From B1 sp034439755 (GTDB taxonomy: Bacteria > Bacteroidota > Bacteroidia > UKL13-3): a stretch of 64,000 bases of DNA. A program made the translations under genes and the position numbers. The notes beneath the pieces are model-generated. The model was not told the DNA's origin, made no database searches, and saw only the letters and a program-made list of their open reading frames with translations. The stretch covers positions 31,290 to 95,289 of the forward strand of contig JAWXAZ010000011.1 of assembly GCA_034439755.1 (NCBI GenBank), given 5' to 3'. Below, one piece after another: positions 25,788-34,735 of this stretch; position 1 is the stretch's first letter; the number at the start of each line of letters is the position of its first letter.

Positions 25788-26431
25788 TGAATGTAATTTT
25801 TGGGACAAGCGGTGCTGCCAGAGAAATAGATTGGCTTATTTCTGATATACAGCAATCTGGAAAGCCTGTTAGGGGGCATACCCATTTTGTTGGGCTGAAC
25901 CAGATTGGCTCGAAAATTCAAGGAAAAGAAGTAATAAATGAATCAAATTTTTTTAATCGACTTACAATGTTAACAGATTGTTCAGTTTATTTAGGGTTTG
26001 GTGATGGTTTATTAAGAAGAATTTTTTTTAATCAATTGGTAAAGTATACTCAAATAAATTTCCCCTCATTAGTGCATCCTTCAATCATTAGGGATGAAAG
26101 ACCAAGTTCGGTACAATTTGGTAAAGGCACATTTATTGCGGCAGGAAATGTGCTAATGTGCAATATTAAGATAGGAGAATTCAACTACTTGAACATTGGT
26201 AATACTATTGGTCACGATTGTGAATTCGGTGACTTCGTAACAATATCCCCTGGATGTAGGATTTCAGGAAATGTACAAATTGGTCATAACACATTTATTG
26301 GTACCGGAGCAATTATTTTAGACAAAGTAACCATTGCCCATAATACTATTATTGGTGCAGGTTGTGTGGTTAATAAAAGTATTAATGAACCTGGAACTTA
26401 TGTAGGAGTTCCGGCCAGAAAATTGAAATAA
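25787..26431 (+). CDS. PglD/NeuD-like sugar O/N-acyltransferase (left-handed beta-helix)
   Basis: The 214-residue protein has an N-terminal Rossmann-like PglD_N part (VIFGTSGAAREID) and then hexapeptide repeats from about residue 108 (GKGTFIAAGNV through IIGAGCVVNKSI), ending in VGVPARKLK. The genuine ATG at 25787 overlaps the previous stop; a GTG three bases upstream is the alternative. PglD-type enzymes acetylate the amino group made by a DegT aminotransferase, which is directly upstream here. His108-like residues occur in NTIGHDCEF. Confidence 0.88.
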   Translation: MNVIFGTSGAAREIDWLISDIQQSGKPVRGHTHFVGLNQIGSKIQGKEVINESNFFNRLTMLTDCSVYLGFGDGLLRRIFFNQLVKYTQINFPSLVHPSIIRDERPSSVQFGKGTFIAAGNVLMCNIKIGEFNYLNIGNTIGHDCEFGDFVTISPGCRISGNVQIGHNTFIGTGAIILDKVTIAHNTIIGAGCVVNKSINEPGTYVGVPARKLK

Positions 26432-26432
26432 A

Positions 26433-27644
26433 ATGCGGGTTGGATTATATACTGAAAAATTTATAGAATGGGGCGGTGGAATAGACTTTATTAGAATTCT
26501 CTTGAATGGATTGAAGACTATTCAAGAGGAAAGAAAGTTGGAAATAGTTTTATTTATTCCGCTACAAAAAACAAGTAAACTTGATACTTTTAAATTAGAA
26601 ATTAAGCGCATAATTAATATTTTATATCAGAGGGAAAAGTTTAGTTTAAAAGTTCAAAAACCTTTGGATATAGAAGAGTCAGTTAAAAGTTTTTTAACCA
26701 TATGTGAATTAGAGGTTGTGATTTTTAATTATGACAAAAGTAAATTGGAAACAATATTCAAAAATAAACAAATAGATGTTGTATTACCTTGCTTCTATTC
26801 TCCTGGAAAATCTTTTCAAATTCCTTGGGTAGGCTATATTTACGATTTTCAACATACTTATTACCCTGAATTTTTTAAGTTGAAAGAAATAAAATTGCGT
26901 AATAAATTTTTTAAAGAAATGTCATTGGATGCAAAAGTAATCCTCGTAAATGCACTAGAAGTTAAAAGGGATTTAATGCAGTTTTCCCCAAATTCAAATG
27001 CGCAGATAGTTAGCCTACCTTTTTGTCCACTTTATTCAAATCGGGTAGTTCAAATAGATAATATCAACCATTTTCCAAATATTCCTGAAAAGTTTTTTAT
27101 TATATCAAATCAATTTTGGCAACATAAAAACCACAAAACTGCATTTTTAGGTTTGGCAAAATTCTATAATAAATATGCTAATACAGATGTTCATTTGTTA
27201 TGTACAGGAGAAATGTATGATTATCGGAACCCCAAATATTTATCTGAATTACAGAAGTTATTAATAGATAATAATATTCAAAATCGGGTTCACTTGCTAG
27301 GATATATAAGCAAAAATGAACAGCAGTATTTGATGGCCAAAGCCATAGGTTTGGTTCAGCCTACCTTATTTGAAGGCGGACCCGGAGGCGGCTCAGCTTA
27401 TGAGGCCATTGCAATGGGCAAAAAAGTTTTATTGAGTGATATTCTTGTGAACAAAGAAATAAATAAAAGTAATTGTTTGTTTTTTGAGGCATTAAATCCA
27501 GATGATTTTGCAGATAAATTATTTGAAATGATGAATTTACCTGAAGTTAATTTGAACGAATTACAAGAAATTGAGCAGCGAGAAAAACGTGCATTGGGAG
27601 AAGCAATCGGTTTAGCTATGGATTTTGCATTGGGTGAAAAATGA
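26433..27644 (+). CDS. Glycosyltransferase, GT1/GT4 type
   Basis: The 403-residue protein has GT-B architecture. An N-terminal GGGIDFIRI glycine motif is followed by a C-terminal nucleotide-sugar domain with HLLGYISKNEQQYL near residue 285 and LVQPTLFEGGPGGGSAYEA near 307, the E-x7-E region of GT4 enzymes. It starts one base after the acyltransferase stop region and ends overlapping the next gene. Donor and acceptor are unknown. Confidence 0.85.
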   Translation: MRVGLYTEKFIEWGGGIDFIRILLNGLKTIQEERKLEIVLFIPLQKTSKLDTFKLEIKRIINILYQREKFSLKVQKPLDIEESVKSFLTICELEVVIFNYDKSKLETIFKNKQIDVVLPCFYSPGKSFQIPWVGYIYDFQHTYYPEFFKLKEIKLRNKFFKEMSLDAKVILVNALEVKRDLMQFSPNSNAQIVSLPFCPLYSNRVVQIDNINHFPNIPEKFFIISNQFWQHKNHKTAFLGLAKFYNKYANTDVHLLCTGEMYDYRNPKYLSELQKLLIDNNIQNRVHLLGYISKNEQQYLMAKAIGLVQPTLFEGGPGGGSAYEAIAMGKKVLLSDILVNKEINKSNCLFFEALNPDDFADKLFEMMNLPEVNLNELQEIEQREKRALGEAIGLAMDFALGEK

Positions 27645-28522
27645 TGGTTAATAGAGAAAATGCTCCAAGTAAAACAAATTTCTTACCCAAAGTAAGTGTT
27701 GTATCGGTATCCTATCAATCAAAAGAGGTGGCAGAAACAACTTTGCAAAGTATTCTTAAATTAAATTACCCCAATTTAGAGATAATTGTGGTAGACAATT
27801 GTTCCTCAGATGGAACATTTGAAATATTAAGCAAGTATTCATCTAAAATTAACTGCCAAATAATAGAGAAAGATAAAGGACCTTATGATGCCATGAACAA
27901 AGCCATAAAAGCATGCACTGGTGATTGGATTTGGTTTATGAATATGGGCGATAGTGTTCCTGAAAATCCAAATTTACTAGATGAAATATTTATAGAACCT
28001 ATTAACGAAATTACACTTGTTTTGTATGGGAATACTCGTGTTTTTAGAGGTAAATTGGTTTACCGTAAATATTTCAATCAAAATATAAAAAGGAATTTTA
28101 AACATGGCATATTATCACTTAATCACCAAGCCACATTAATACGTAGAAATGCTTTTGATCTAAATGGCTTATATCAATTTGTTAATTGTCCATTAAAAGC
28201 TGATGCCTTGTGGTTCACAAAGTTATTTTATCAAAGGGGAGGTAAGGCTTTTCAATATTTGCACAAAGAAATGGCTTTTTATAACGAAGAAGGACAATCT
28301 TCAAGTAAATCAAATTTTGCAAAAATGATCGCGGAGGATCGATTTATTCTTTCTAAATATGGTTCGATTTTTAATAAATTGCAATTGGAAATCCATTCTA
28401 TAATACTAAAATTTCGAGTTTGGATATTAATAAGGATGGAGAAAAATGAAAGTCTATATAAATTGTATAGAAGGGTAAAATTTAGAAATAGTAAAACGAT
28501 TAAAAACATGCCACAAGAATGA
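27641..28522 (+). CDS. Glycosyltransferase family 2
   Basis: The 293-residue protein has a GT-A domain from about residue 16: VSVVSVSYQSKEVAETTLQS, then IIVVDNCSSDGTFE and a NMGDS metal-binding-like motif near residue 104 in place of DxD. HQATLIRR near 165 fits the wcaA/WcaE-like subgroup. It overlaps both neighbours by four bases. The sugar is unknown. Confidence 0.85.
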   Translation: MMVNRENAPSKTNFLPKVSVVSVSYQSKEVAETTLQSILKLNYPNLEIIVVDNCSSDGTFEILSKYSSKINCQIIEKDKGPYDAMNKAIKACTGDWIWFMNMGDSVPENPNLLDEIFIEPINEITLVLYGNTRVFRGKLVYRKYFNQNIKRNFKHGILSLNHQATLIRRNAFDLNGLYQFVNCPLKADALWFTKLFYQRGGKAFQYLHKEMAFYNEEGQSSSKSNFAKMIAEDRFILSKYGSIFNKLQLEIHSIILKFRVWILIRMEKNESLYKLYRRVKFRNSKTIKNMPQE

Positions 28523-29466
28523 TTAGTGTAATCATGCCTTTATTTAACAAGGCACCTTATTTGCATAAATCGGTTTTATCTGTTTTAAACCAAAGTATGC
28601 CAGATTTGGAGTTATTATTGGTTGATAATTGTTCAAGCGACAATTGGCAAGAGCAAATTAAAGATATATTAGACCCGCGTTTAATATTGTTGACTGAGCC
28701 CAATAGGGGTGTTTCTAATGCTCGAAATTGCGGAATTTGTCAAGCTAAATTTTCAAGGATTTGCTTTTTAGATGCAGATGATTTTTGGGAAAAAGACCAT
28801 TTAATGGAATTGGTAAAGATGATTCAATTGTACCCAAAAGCGGGTATTCTAAGCAATAGTTATCAAATTAGTGATGCATTTAATCAGGTAAGATCAAGAA
28901 AACTGTTAGGTGTTGTAACTGAAGGGAATTACAACCGATTAGTAAACTTCTTTAAAAGTTACAATGAGGCAGATGTTCCCGTAAATTCCAACTCGGTTTG
29001 TATTTCAAAGGAAATATTGCTTGAAATGGGGAGTTTTGATACTGCTATTTTTTGTGGAGAAGACATATTATTATGGGTAAGAATTTTTCTCAAATATCCC
29101 GTTTATATCAGTAACTATTGCGGAAGTACTTATCAATTGGGAGCTATAAATAGAAGTAATGTTCCAAGTTATTTATTACATGAACTACCAGTAATAGCCA
29201 AACTCGAATCTGTTTATGCTGATTCTAAAAAGGCAGAATTAAAAAAGGATTTTAGCGCTTTTATAGCCAAACATTTATTTGTAAGTTTAATTGCAAATAT
29301 TAAATGTGGCAATCGCTTAAGTGCTCAACAGTTTTTTAGAAACAAAAAAATATATTTTTACCCCAATAAAATAAAGTTGCTTGTTGCTGCCTTGTTGTGT
29401 TTTTTGCCAACTACAATTGGTAATAAATTATTGCATTTTTTAGAACAAAATAGAAGTATTAATTAA
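28519..29466 (+). CDS. Glycosyltransferase family 2
   Basis: The 315-residue protein is a typical GT-A enzyme: MISVIMPLFNKAPYLHKSV, LLLVDNCSSDNW, GVSNARNCGI and FLDADDFW (DxD, about residues 89-95), with GEDILLWVRI near 180. It ends the first tightly overlapping run of the cluster (24.7-29.5 kb); a 162-base gap with a promoter-like box follows. Confidence 0.88.
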   Translation: MISVIMPLFNKAPYLHKSVLSVLNQSMPDLELLLVDNCSSDNWQEQIKDILDPRLILLTEPNRGVSNARNCGICQAKFSRICFLDADDFWEKDHLMELVKMIQLYPKAGILSNSYQISDAFNQVRSRKLLGVVTEGNYNRLVNFFKSYNEADVPVNSNSVCISKEILLEMGSFDTAIFCGEDILLWVRIFLKYPVYISNYCGSTYQLGAINRSNVPSYLLHELPVIAKLESVYADSKKAELKKDFSAFIAKHLFVSLIANIKCGNRLSAQQFFRNKKIYFYPNKIKLLVAALLCFLPTTIGNKLLHFLEQNRSIN

Positions 29467-29523
29467 AAACAAAAAAATAAAATATTTATCCATTTAAACA
29501 TAGCTGAGTTCATCAATTAATTA

Positions 29524-29551
29524 TTGCTACCCATGTTTTTTCTTATATTTG
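29524..29551 (+). promoter_or_regulatory. Candidate internal promoter in the polysaccharide cluster
   Basis: TTG (29524-29526), a 17-base spacer and an exact TAtaTTTG (29544-29551) lie 78 bases before the GT4 start, in the largest gap of the cluster. Confidence 0.4.
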
Positions 29552-29602
29552 AAACATTGGTTCACTTTCATTATTTTGGAATAAATTGTCATATTTAAAT
29601 TC

Positions 29603-29620
29603 TTAAATAATATTATTTAA
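29603..29620. promoter_or_regulatory. Perfect 18-base AT palindrome before GT4 gene
   Basis: The bases ttaaataatattatttaa are self-complementary and end 8 bases before the ATG at 29629. This could be an operator or a leader stem; in AT-rich DNA chance is also possible. Confidence 0.3.
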
Positions 29621-29628
29621 ATTATAGC

Positions 29629-30702
29629 ATGATTAGGATCTTAATTATTAACTCTACATTGGAGCGTTCAGGACTTACTAATGTTATTTTTCATATCTGT
29701 AAAAATATTGATAATAGTCAGTTTGAACTGCATATCTTAACCCTTTCGCCGGAACCAGCAAACTCAATGTGGGATGAATTTGTAGATATTGGGGTTAATT
29801 TACATTCACTTAATATCTCGCGATTTAAATCACTTATTAATTTAGGTGCCCCTTTAAAAGATATGGTACAAAAAATTGCGCCAAATATTATTCATAGTCA
29901 TAGTTTTCGAGGGACATATTTTTCTGGCAAATTTTTGTCTAATTATAACAGAATGGTTACAGTTCATGGTTTCATTTATGATAATCATTCTGTAGTTTAT
30001 GGCAAAATTTTAGGGAATATTTTTGCAAATAGAGAATTAAAATCTTTTAAAAACGCACAAGTTAGGAGTGTGGTTTCTAAATCTCTAGGAGATTTATATG
30101 GCCAAAATATGAGTGTAATAGTTATTGAAAATGCTGTCCCAACTGATGTTTTTTGTAAGGTAACAAAGGCAGAAAAGGTTCAGATTAGAAAGAAGTTAAA
30201 TTTGCCAATTGATGCTAAAATTTATGTATTAGCGGGAGATTTAAATAAAAGAAAAGACCCATTATTAGTAATTCAAGCTTTTGTAAATGCAGAACTAAAG
30301 AATGCTATTTTATTAGTATTGGGTAAAGGTCCATTATTGGATAGTTGTAAGAAATTTGCAAATCATCAAGTTAGGTTTGAAGGTCAAGTTTCACAGATAG
30401 ATTCTTATTATAAAGCAGCCAATTTTCTGATTTCTGCATCCATTTCAGAAGGGCAAGGCCTATCTGTTTTAGAGGGAGCTATGTGTGGTTTAAAATGTTT
30501 GGTTACTAATTTACCTCCGCACCAAGAAATATTTTTAAATAATCCTGAGCAGGTTTCCTATTTTAAGCCTAGAGATGAGTTAGGGCTAAGAGTTCTGCTC
30601 AAAGAAGAATCTGTCGATGAAATTTATAGTGGAGAGTATTTTTCTATAAAAAATATGATCTCTCTTTATCAAAATGCCTATTTAAGTATGGTTAATCAAT
30701 AG
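29629..30702 (+). CDS. Glycosyltransferase family 4
   Basis: The 357-residue GT-B protein starts RILIINSTLERSGLTNVI. It has HSHSFRGTYFSGK near residue 90, the hinge segment VIENAVPTDVF near 165 and the donor-site ISASISEGQGLSVLEGAMCG near 270-290 (E-x7-E). It begins a second run of cluster genes after the internal gap. The substrate is unknown. Confidence 0.87.
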   Translation: MIRILIINSTLERSGLTNVIFHICKNIDNSQFELHILTLSPEPANSMWDEFVDIGVNLHSLNISRFKSLINLGAPLKDMVQKIAPNIIHSHSFRGTYFSGKFLSNYNRMVTVHGFIYDNHSVVYGKILGNIFANRELKSFKNAQVRSVVSKSLGDLYGQNMSVIVIENAVPTDVFCKVTKAEKVQIRKKLNLPIDAKIYVLAGDLNKRKDPLLVIQAFVNAELKNAILLVLGKGPLLDSCKKFANHQVRFEGQVSQIDSYYKAANFLISASISEGQGLSVLEGAMCGLKCLVTNLPPHQEIFLNNPEQVSYFKPRDELGLRVLLKEESVDEIYSGEYFSIKNMISLYQNAYLSMVNQ

Positions 30703-30748
30703 ACTCCTTATGATAATTTTTTGTATTATCGCATTTTATTAGCTCGCC

Positions 30749-31318
30749 ATGACCGAAGAAGATTATTTTAATTACCTTAAAACCAGAAGTAATTTCGCCC
30801 TATTTTATAGAACCAAAATTGGTTACCCATACATAGGAAGGTATTTGCCTGGAAAAGTGCTCGACATAGGCTGCGGTATTGGTGATTACCTTTCTGTTAA
30901 TGCCAATAGTGTTGGTATTGACATAAATCCTTTTAATGTGAAATATTGCATGGAGAATGGTTTAACTGCGGCACTAATAGAAAACAACCAATTTCCGGCA
31001 GAAGATGCTTCTTTTGACGGTGCCATACTAGACAATGTTTTGGAACACCTAACCCATCCTGAAATAACTTTAAATGAAGCTAAACGGGTGCTTAAAATTG
31101 GTGGCAGATTATTAATAGGTGTGCCAGGAATAAAAGGTTATACAATGGACTCCGACCATAAGATATTTTACGACGAGGCTAAAATGAAAGAATTACTTCT
31201 CAAATTTGGTTTTAAAAACATTCGTTTTTTGTATACACCTACCTTTTTTAAATCCAACTTGTTTAGCAAAAATTTAGCTTCCTATTGTGTATATGGAGTT
31301 TTTGAGAAAATTGGATAA
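30749..31318 (+). CDS. Class I SAM-dependent methyltransferase
   Basis: The 189-residue protein has the SAM-binding motif VLDIGCGIGDY near residue 37 and SVGIDINPFN. LDNVLEHLTHPE near 93 and a GGRLLIGVPG loop follow. It is of the short Methyltransf_11 type often found in polysaccharide clusters, where it may methylate a sugar or cap the chain. No other domain is present. Confidence 0.85.
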   Translation: MTEEDYFNYLKTRSNFALFYRTKIGYPYIGRYLPGKVLDIGCGIGDYLSVNANSVGIDINPFNVKYCMENGLTAALIENNQFPAEDASFDGAILDNVLEHLTHPEITLNEAKRVLKIGGRLLIGVPGIKGYTMDSDHKIFYDEAKMKELLLKFGFKNIRFLYTPTFFKSNLFSKNLASYCVYGVFEKIG

Positions 31319-31368
31319 TGTATTTGGTTATTTTCGTTATTGTAAAATGAACTCCTTTAATTTGTTAA

Positions 31369-32187
31369 GTGGGAAGTGAAATAAAATTAAGTGTTTCTTT
31401 GGTGGTTTTTAACCATTCATTTGAGTCAATTCAAGCATTGGTTCATACCGTATTAAATTTGCCATTTGCACACAAGCTCTTTATAATTGATAATTCACCA
31501 ACAGATCATTTATCGTCGCAATTGCCCCAAAAGCCCCAACTTCAGTATGTCTTTACAGGGGAAAATTTAGGTTATGGAGGGGCACACAATTTAGCCATTA
31601 GGAAAATATTGAACCAATCAAGTTATCATCTGGTTGTAAATCCAGATATTGTATTTGAAGGTGAGGCACTAGTTCAAATGATGACATTTTTGGATCAATC
31701 GCCCAATATTGGTTTGTTAATGCCAAAGGTTTTATATGGCAGTGGCGAAATTCAATATTTATGCAAATTATTTCCAACACCTTTTGATTTAATTATGCGT
31801 AGGTTCATACCGGGTTTTTTGAAAAATAAATTGCAATACAGGCTGAACCAATATGAGTTAAAGCATAAGGATTACAATAAACAAATGGAAGTTCCAAATT
31901 TATCAGGATGTTTTATGCTACTGCGTGTAGATGTATTAAAGATAGTAGGCCTTTTTGATGAACGATTCTTTATGTATTTAGAAGATACCGATTTGAGCAG
32001 AAGGATAAACAACCAGTTTCAAACGATGTATTATCCTGAGGTGAGTATCATTCATAAGTATGAAAAAGGCTCTTATAAAGTTTTTAAACTACTGGTTTAT
32101 CATATTCAATCGGCTTTCAAATATTTTAACAAATATGGGTGGTTTTTTGATCCTGTTCGAACCACCATTAATGGAAACCTAAAATGA
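31369..32187 (+). CDS. Glycosyltransferase family 2, rhamnosyltransferase-like
   Basis: The 272-residue protein has VSLVVFNHSFESI, IIDNSPTDHL, GENLGYGGAHNLAI and NPDIVFE (metal site about residues 86-92), plus DERFFMYLEDTDLSRRI near 200-215, as in WbbL/rhamnosyltransferase-like GT2 enzymes. The start is GTG at 31369; an in-frame stop lies just upstream and no ATG is available. It overlaps the next gene by four bases. Confidence 0.85.
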   Translation: MGSEIKLSVSLVVFNHSFESIQALVHTVLNLPFAHKLFIIDNSPTDHLSSQLPQKPQLQYVFTGENLGYGGAHNLAIRKILNQSSYHLVVNPDIVFEGEALVQMMTFLDQSPNIGLLMPKVLYGSGEIQYLCKLFPTPFDLIMRRFIPGFLKNKLQYRLNQYELKHKDYNKQMEVPNLSGCFMLLRVDVLKIVGLFDERFFMYLEDTDLSRRINNQFQTMYYPEVSIIHKYEKGSYKVFKLLVYHIQSAFKYFNKYGWFFDPVRTTINGNLK

Positions 32188-32975
32188 AGGTATCCGTTAT
32201 CACAGCAGTTTTTTCCAATGCAGCTTTTATCCAAGATGCCATTCGTTCTGTGCTTTCTCAAGAGAATGTAGAAATAGAATATATTGTGGTGGATGGTGGC
32301 TCAAAAGATGGTACCGTTGAAACCGTACTTTCTTTTGGAGATCAAATAACCAAGTTTATTTCTGAACCCGATGAGGGGGTTTATTTTGCCATTAATAAGG
32401 GAATTTCAATGGCTACAGGGGAGATTATAGCATTGCTACATTCCGATGATTTTTATGCCAATCCGTGGGTGCTTTCACAAGTGGTGGAAGCCTTTGAAAA
32501 GCAGCAATGCGATGCTGTTTATTCTAATCTGTATTATGTGAATGAAGGTAATCCGAACAAAATTGCGCGGCTTTGGGATTCTGGATTTTATAAAAAGAAA
32601 GAGTTCTATAGAGGTTGGATGCCTCCTCATCCAGCTTTTTTTTCAAAAAGAGAGGTATACGAAAAATATGGAAGCTTTAATACAAGCTTAAAAAGTGCCG
32701 CAGATTATGAATTGATGCTCAGGCTTATTTTCAAAAATGGAATTAAGGTGCATTATATTCCAAAATTCTTTGTGCTGATGCGCACTGGTGGCGCTAGCAA
32801 TCGTTCCTTTTTGAACCGACTGAAAGCAAATATAGAGGATAGAAAAGCTTGGACAATTAATGAGTTGAAACCTAAATGGTATACCATGTTACTTAAACCT
32901 TTATTGAAGCTTTTTCAATATAGATTTTTTAATTATTTAAAACCAATTCATTCTAAAGATGATTTTATTAAATAG
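32184..32975 (+). CDS. Glycosyltransferase family 2 (WcaE/colanic-acid type)
   Basis: The 263-residue protein has KVSVITAVFSNAAFIQDAI, YIVVDGGSKDGT, SEPDEGVYFAINKGI and LLHSDDFYA (DxD-like, about residues 83-90), then MPPHPAFFSKREVY. This subgroup works in exopolysaccharide clusters. It is the last clear glycosyltransferase of the cluster. Confidence 0.88.
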   Translation: MKVSVITAVFSNAAFIQDAIRSVLSQENVEIEYIVVDGGSKDGTVETVLSFGDQITKFISEPDEGVYFAINKGISMATGEIIALLHSDDFYANPWVLSQVVEAFEKQQCDAVYSNLYYVNEGNPNKIARLWDSGFYKKKEFYRGWMPPHPAFFSKREVYEKYGSFNTSLKSAADYELMLRLIFKNGIKVHYIPKFFVLMRTGGASNRSFLNRLKANIEDRKAWTINELKPKWYTMLLKPLLKLFQYRFFNYLKPIHSKDDFIK

Positions 32976-32993
32976 GCTTTACATAAAGTTTTT

Positions 32994-33001
32994 TACTTTT
33001 G
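32994..33001 (+). promoter_or_regulatory. Candidate -7 box upstream of the RidA-type gene
   Basis: An exact TActTTTG box ends 17 bases before the ATG at 33019. No clear TTG is found at the expected -33 distance. Confidence 0.35.
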
Positions 33002-33018
33002 TTTAATTTTTTTTAAAA

Positions 33019-33426
33019 ATGAGTATTCATTCATCCAAAGCTCCAGAGCCAGTTGGCCATTATCCGCACGCAAAGCGCGTGGGCAATTTATTGTTTTTGT
33101 CGGGAGTAGGTCCACGAGAAAAAGGAACCAAAATCATTCCAGGTGTGGAGCTCGATGAAAACAGAAACATCATCAGTTACGATATTGAAAAACAGGTGCG
33201 CTCAGTTTTTAACAACATCAAAAACATTTTAGAAGACAGTGGTAGCAAATGGGAGAACATTGTGGATGTAACCGTTTTTCTCACCAATATGAAAGATGAT
33301 TTCCCTACCTACAATAAACTTTGGGCAGAGTATTTTGCCATTGATCCGCCTTGCAGAACAACCATAGAAATAAATTGTTTGCCCACACCAATAGCCATAG
33401 AACTAAAGGTAATTGCTACCATCTAA
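33019..33426 (+). CDS. RidA/YjgF-family protein, 2-aminomuconate-deaminase-like
   Basis: The 135-residue protein has the RidA fold landmarks: GHYPHAKRVGNLLFLSG, VRSVFNNIKNILEDSGS, VDVTVFLTNM and PCRTTIEINCLP with the conserved arginine near residue 114. RidA proteins hydrolyse reactive enamines/imines. The GPREKGTK segment resembles members tied to 2-aminomuconate breakdown, but no pathway genes are adjacent. It sits between the last glycosyltransferase and the acyltransferase and is probably not part of polysaccharide synthesis. Confidence 0.85.
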   Translation: MSIHSSKAPEPVGHYPHAKRVGNLLFLSGVGPREKGTKIIPGVELDENRNIISYDIEKQVRSVFNNIKNILEDSGSKWENIVDVTVFLTNMKDDFPTYNKLWAEYFAIDPPCRTTIEINCLPTPIAIELKVIATI

Positions 33427-33444
33427 ATTAATTTGGCCTAAGTC

Positions 33445-34464
33445 ATGGAAAAAAATAATTTTGATTTTTTAAGGTTTGCCTTTGCCTTTGTAGTAGTGCT
33501 ATCTCATATTGTTGATTTATCTTTAGCACCTGAGCTTAAATTTTTAAAACCATTTTTTGATACCCATATCTCTGTAACAGGGTTTTTTATTATCAGTGGT
33601 TTTTTAATTAGTGCGAGTTATTTAAAGTCGAAAAGCTTGAGTAGCTATTTAATTAAAAGAGCTAGGCGCTTGCTACCGGCATACCTATTTGTTGTTTTAT
33701 TTTCAGCAGTAGCTTTGAGTATGGTTAGTTCGTTACCCCTGAATGAATATTTTTCTCATTCCGATTTTAGGAAATATTTAGCTGCTAATTTGTTCTTTGT
33801 CAATTTTATTCAACCTTGCCTTCCAGGTGTATTTCTACATAATATTTATTGCTCCATCAACGGTGCATTATGGACAATCAAAGTGGAAGTTACTTTTTAC
33901 CTCGTTCTTCCCTTATTGCTTTATCCTTTGAGTCGCATTAAAAGGCCAAATAGTATCTTGGTGGCTTATTATTTGCTGGGTTTGATTTATCAATATGGTT
34001 GTTTTTTTCTGGCACTTTTATACCCCGCCCGAGCTAGTTTTTTTGAGACCCTTCAGCACCAAATGCCAGGTTTTTTAACCTATTTTACAGCAGGTATTTT
34101 GCTATATTTAAACCGAAATTGGGTTGAAAGTAGGAGGTCGTTATTCCTGCCATTAAGTATATTTATTTTTTGTGTTGAATATTATTTTCAATTAGAAATT
34201 CTTCGACCAATGGCAATGGCTATTCTCATTATGTTTTTTGCCTATGGATTTAAGCCGCTCAATAATTTTGGTATGTATGGCGATTTCTCCTACGGCATTT
34301 ATATTTTCCATTTTCCACTCATTCAACTGTTCACAGATTTGCATTTATTTGAAAAGTACAATCCATTTCTAGTCGCTATTCTGCTTATTTTTTTACTAAT
34401 TACCCTAGCCGTTTCATCTTGGAACTTCCTTGAAAAGAGGTTTTTGAAAAGTCGAATTCATTAA
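33445..34464 (+). CDS. Acyltransferase 3 family (OafA-like) membrane protein
   Basis: The 339-residue protein has about ten membrane segments. It opens NNFDFLRFAFAFVVVLSHI, with the catalytic-type histidine at about residue 21, and then has ISGFLISASYL and RRLLPAY, followed by NGALWTIKVEVTFYL. The family transfers acetyl or other acyl groups from the cytoplasm to surface sugars. It follows the polysaccharide cluster, so O-acetylation of that product is a reasonable guess. Confidence 0.9.
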   Translation: MEKNNFDFLRFAFAFVVVLSHIVDLSLAPELKFLKPFFDTHISVTGFFIISGFLISASYLKSKSLSSYLIKRARRLLPAYLFVVLFSAVALSMVSSLPLNEYFSHSDFRKYLAANLFFVNFIQPCLPGVFLHNIYCSINGALWTIKVEVTFYLVLPLLLYPLSRIKRPNSILVAYYLLGLIYQYGCFFLALLYPARASFFETLQHQMPGFLTYFTAGILLYLNRNWVESRRSLFLPLSIFIFCVEYYFQLEILRPMAMAILIMFFAYGFKPLNNFGMYGDFSYGIYIFHFPLIQLFTDLHLFEKYNPFLVAILLIFLLITLAVSSWNFLEKRFLKSRIH

Positions 34465-34541
34465 AATTTAGCTTTTTTGAGTGTACTCATATATGAGATT
34501 AAATCGTTAGCTTAGTTAATGCATTTTGATTTTGGGAAATT

Positions 34542-34732
34542 ATGAAAACGGTTCATAAAATTCTATTTGTTACTTTATTATTTGTTTGTTTTTCCTGCAA
34601 AAAACTGCACCAATTAATGATCCTCCAATACCAATAAATTCCATTGTTTTACCATTTGACAATTTATGGCTATTGAACAATTATTTTTTGGCCTTACCTG
34701 ACCAAAGTTTTATCGTTTGTGCTAAGACATAG
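34542..34732 (+). pseudogene. Frameshifted small lipoprotein remnant
   Basis: The ATG at 34542 opens a lipoprotein signal (LLFVCFSCKK, Cys19). That frame then stops at codon 32. One base missing from the A-run after the lipobox would restore a frame reading APINDPPIPINSIVLPFDN and on to CAKT, with a stop at 34732. The proline-rich stretch after the cysteine is typical of a lipoprotein linker. This suggests a broken lipoprotein gene or, less likely, a sequencing error. Confidence 0.5.
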
Positions 34733-34735
34733 AGC

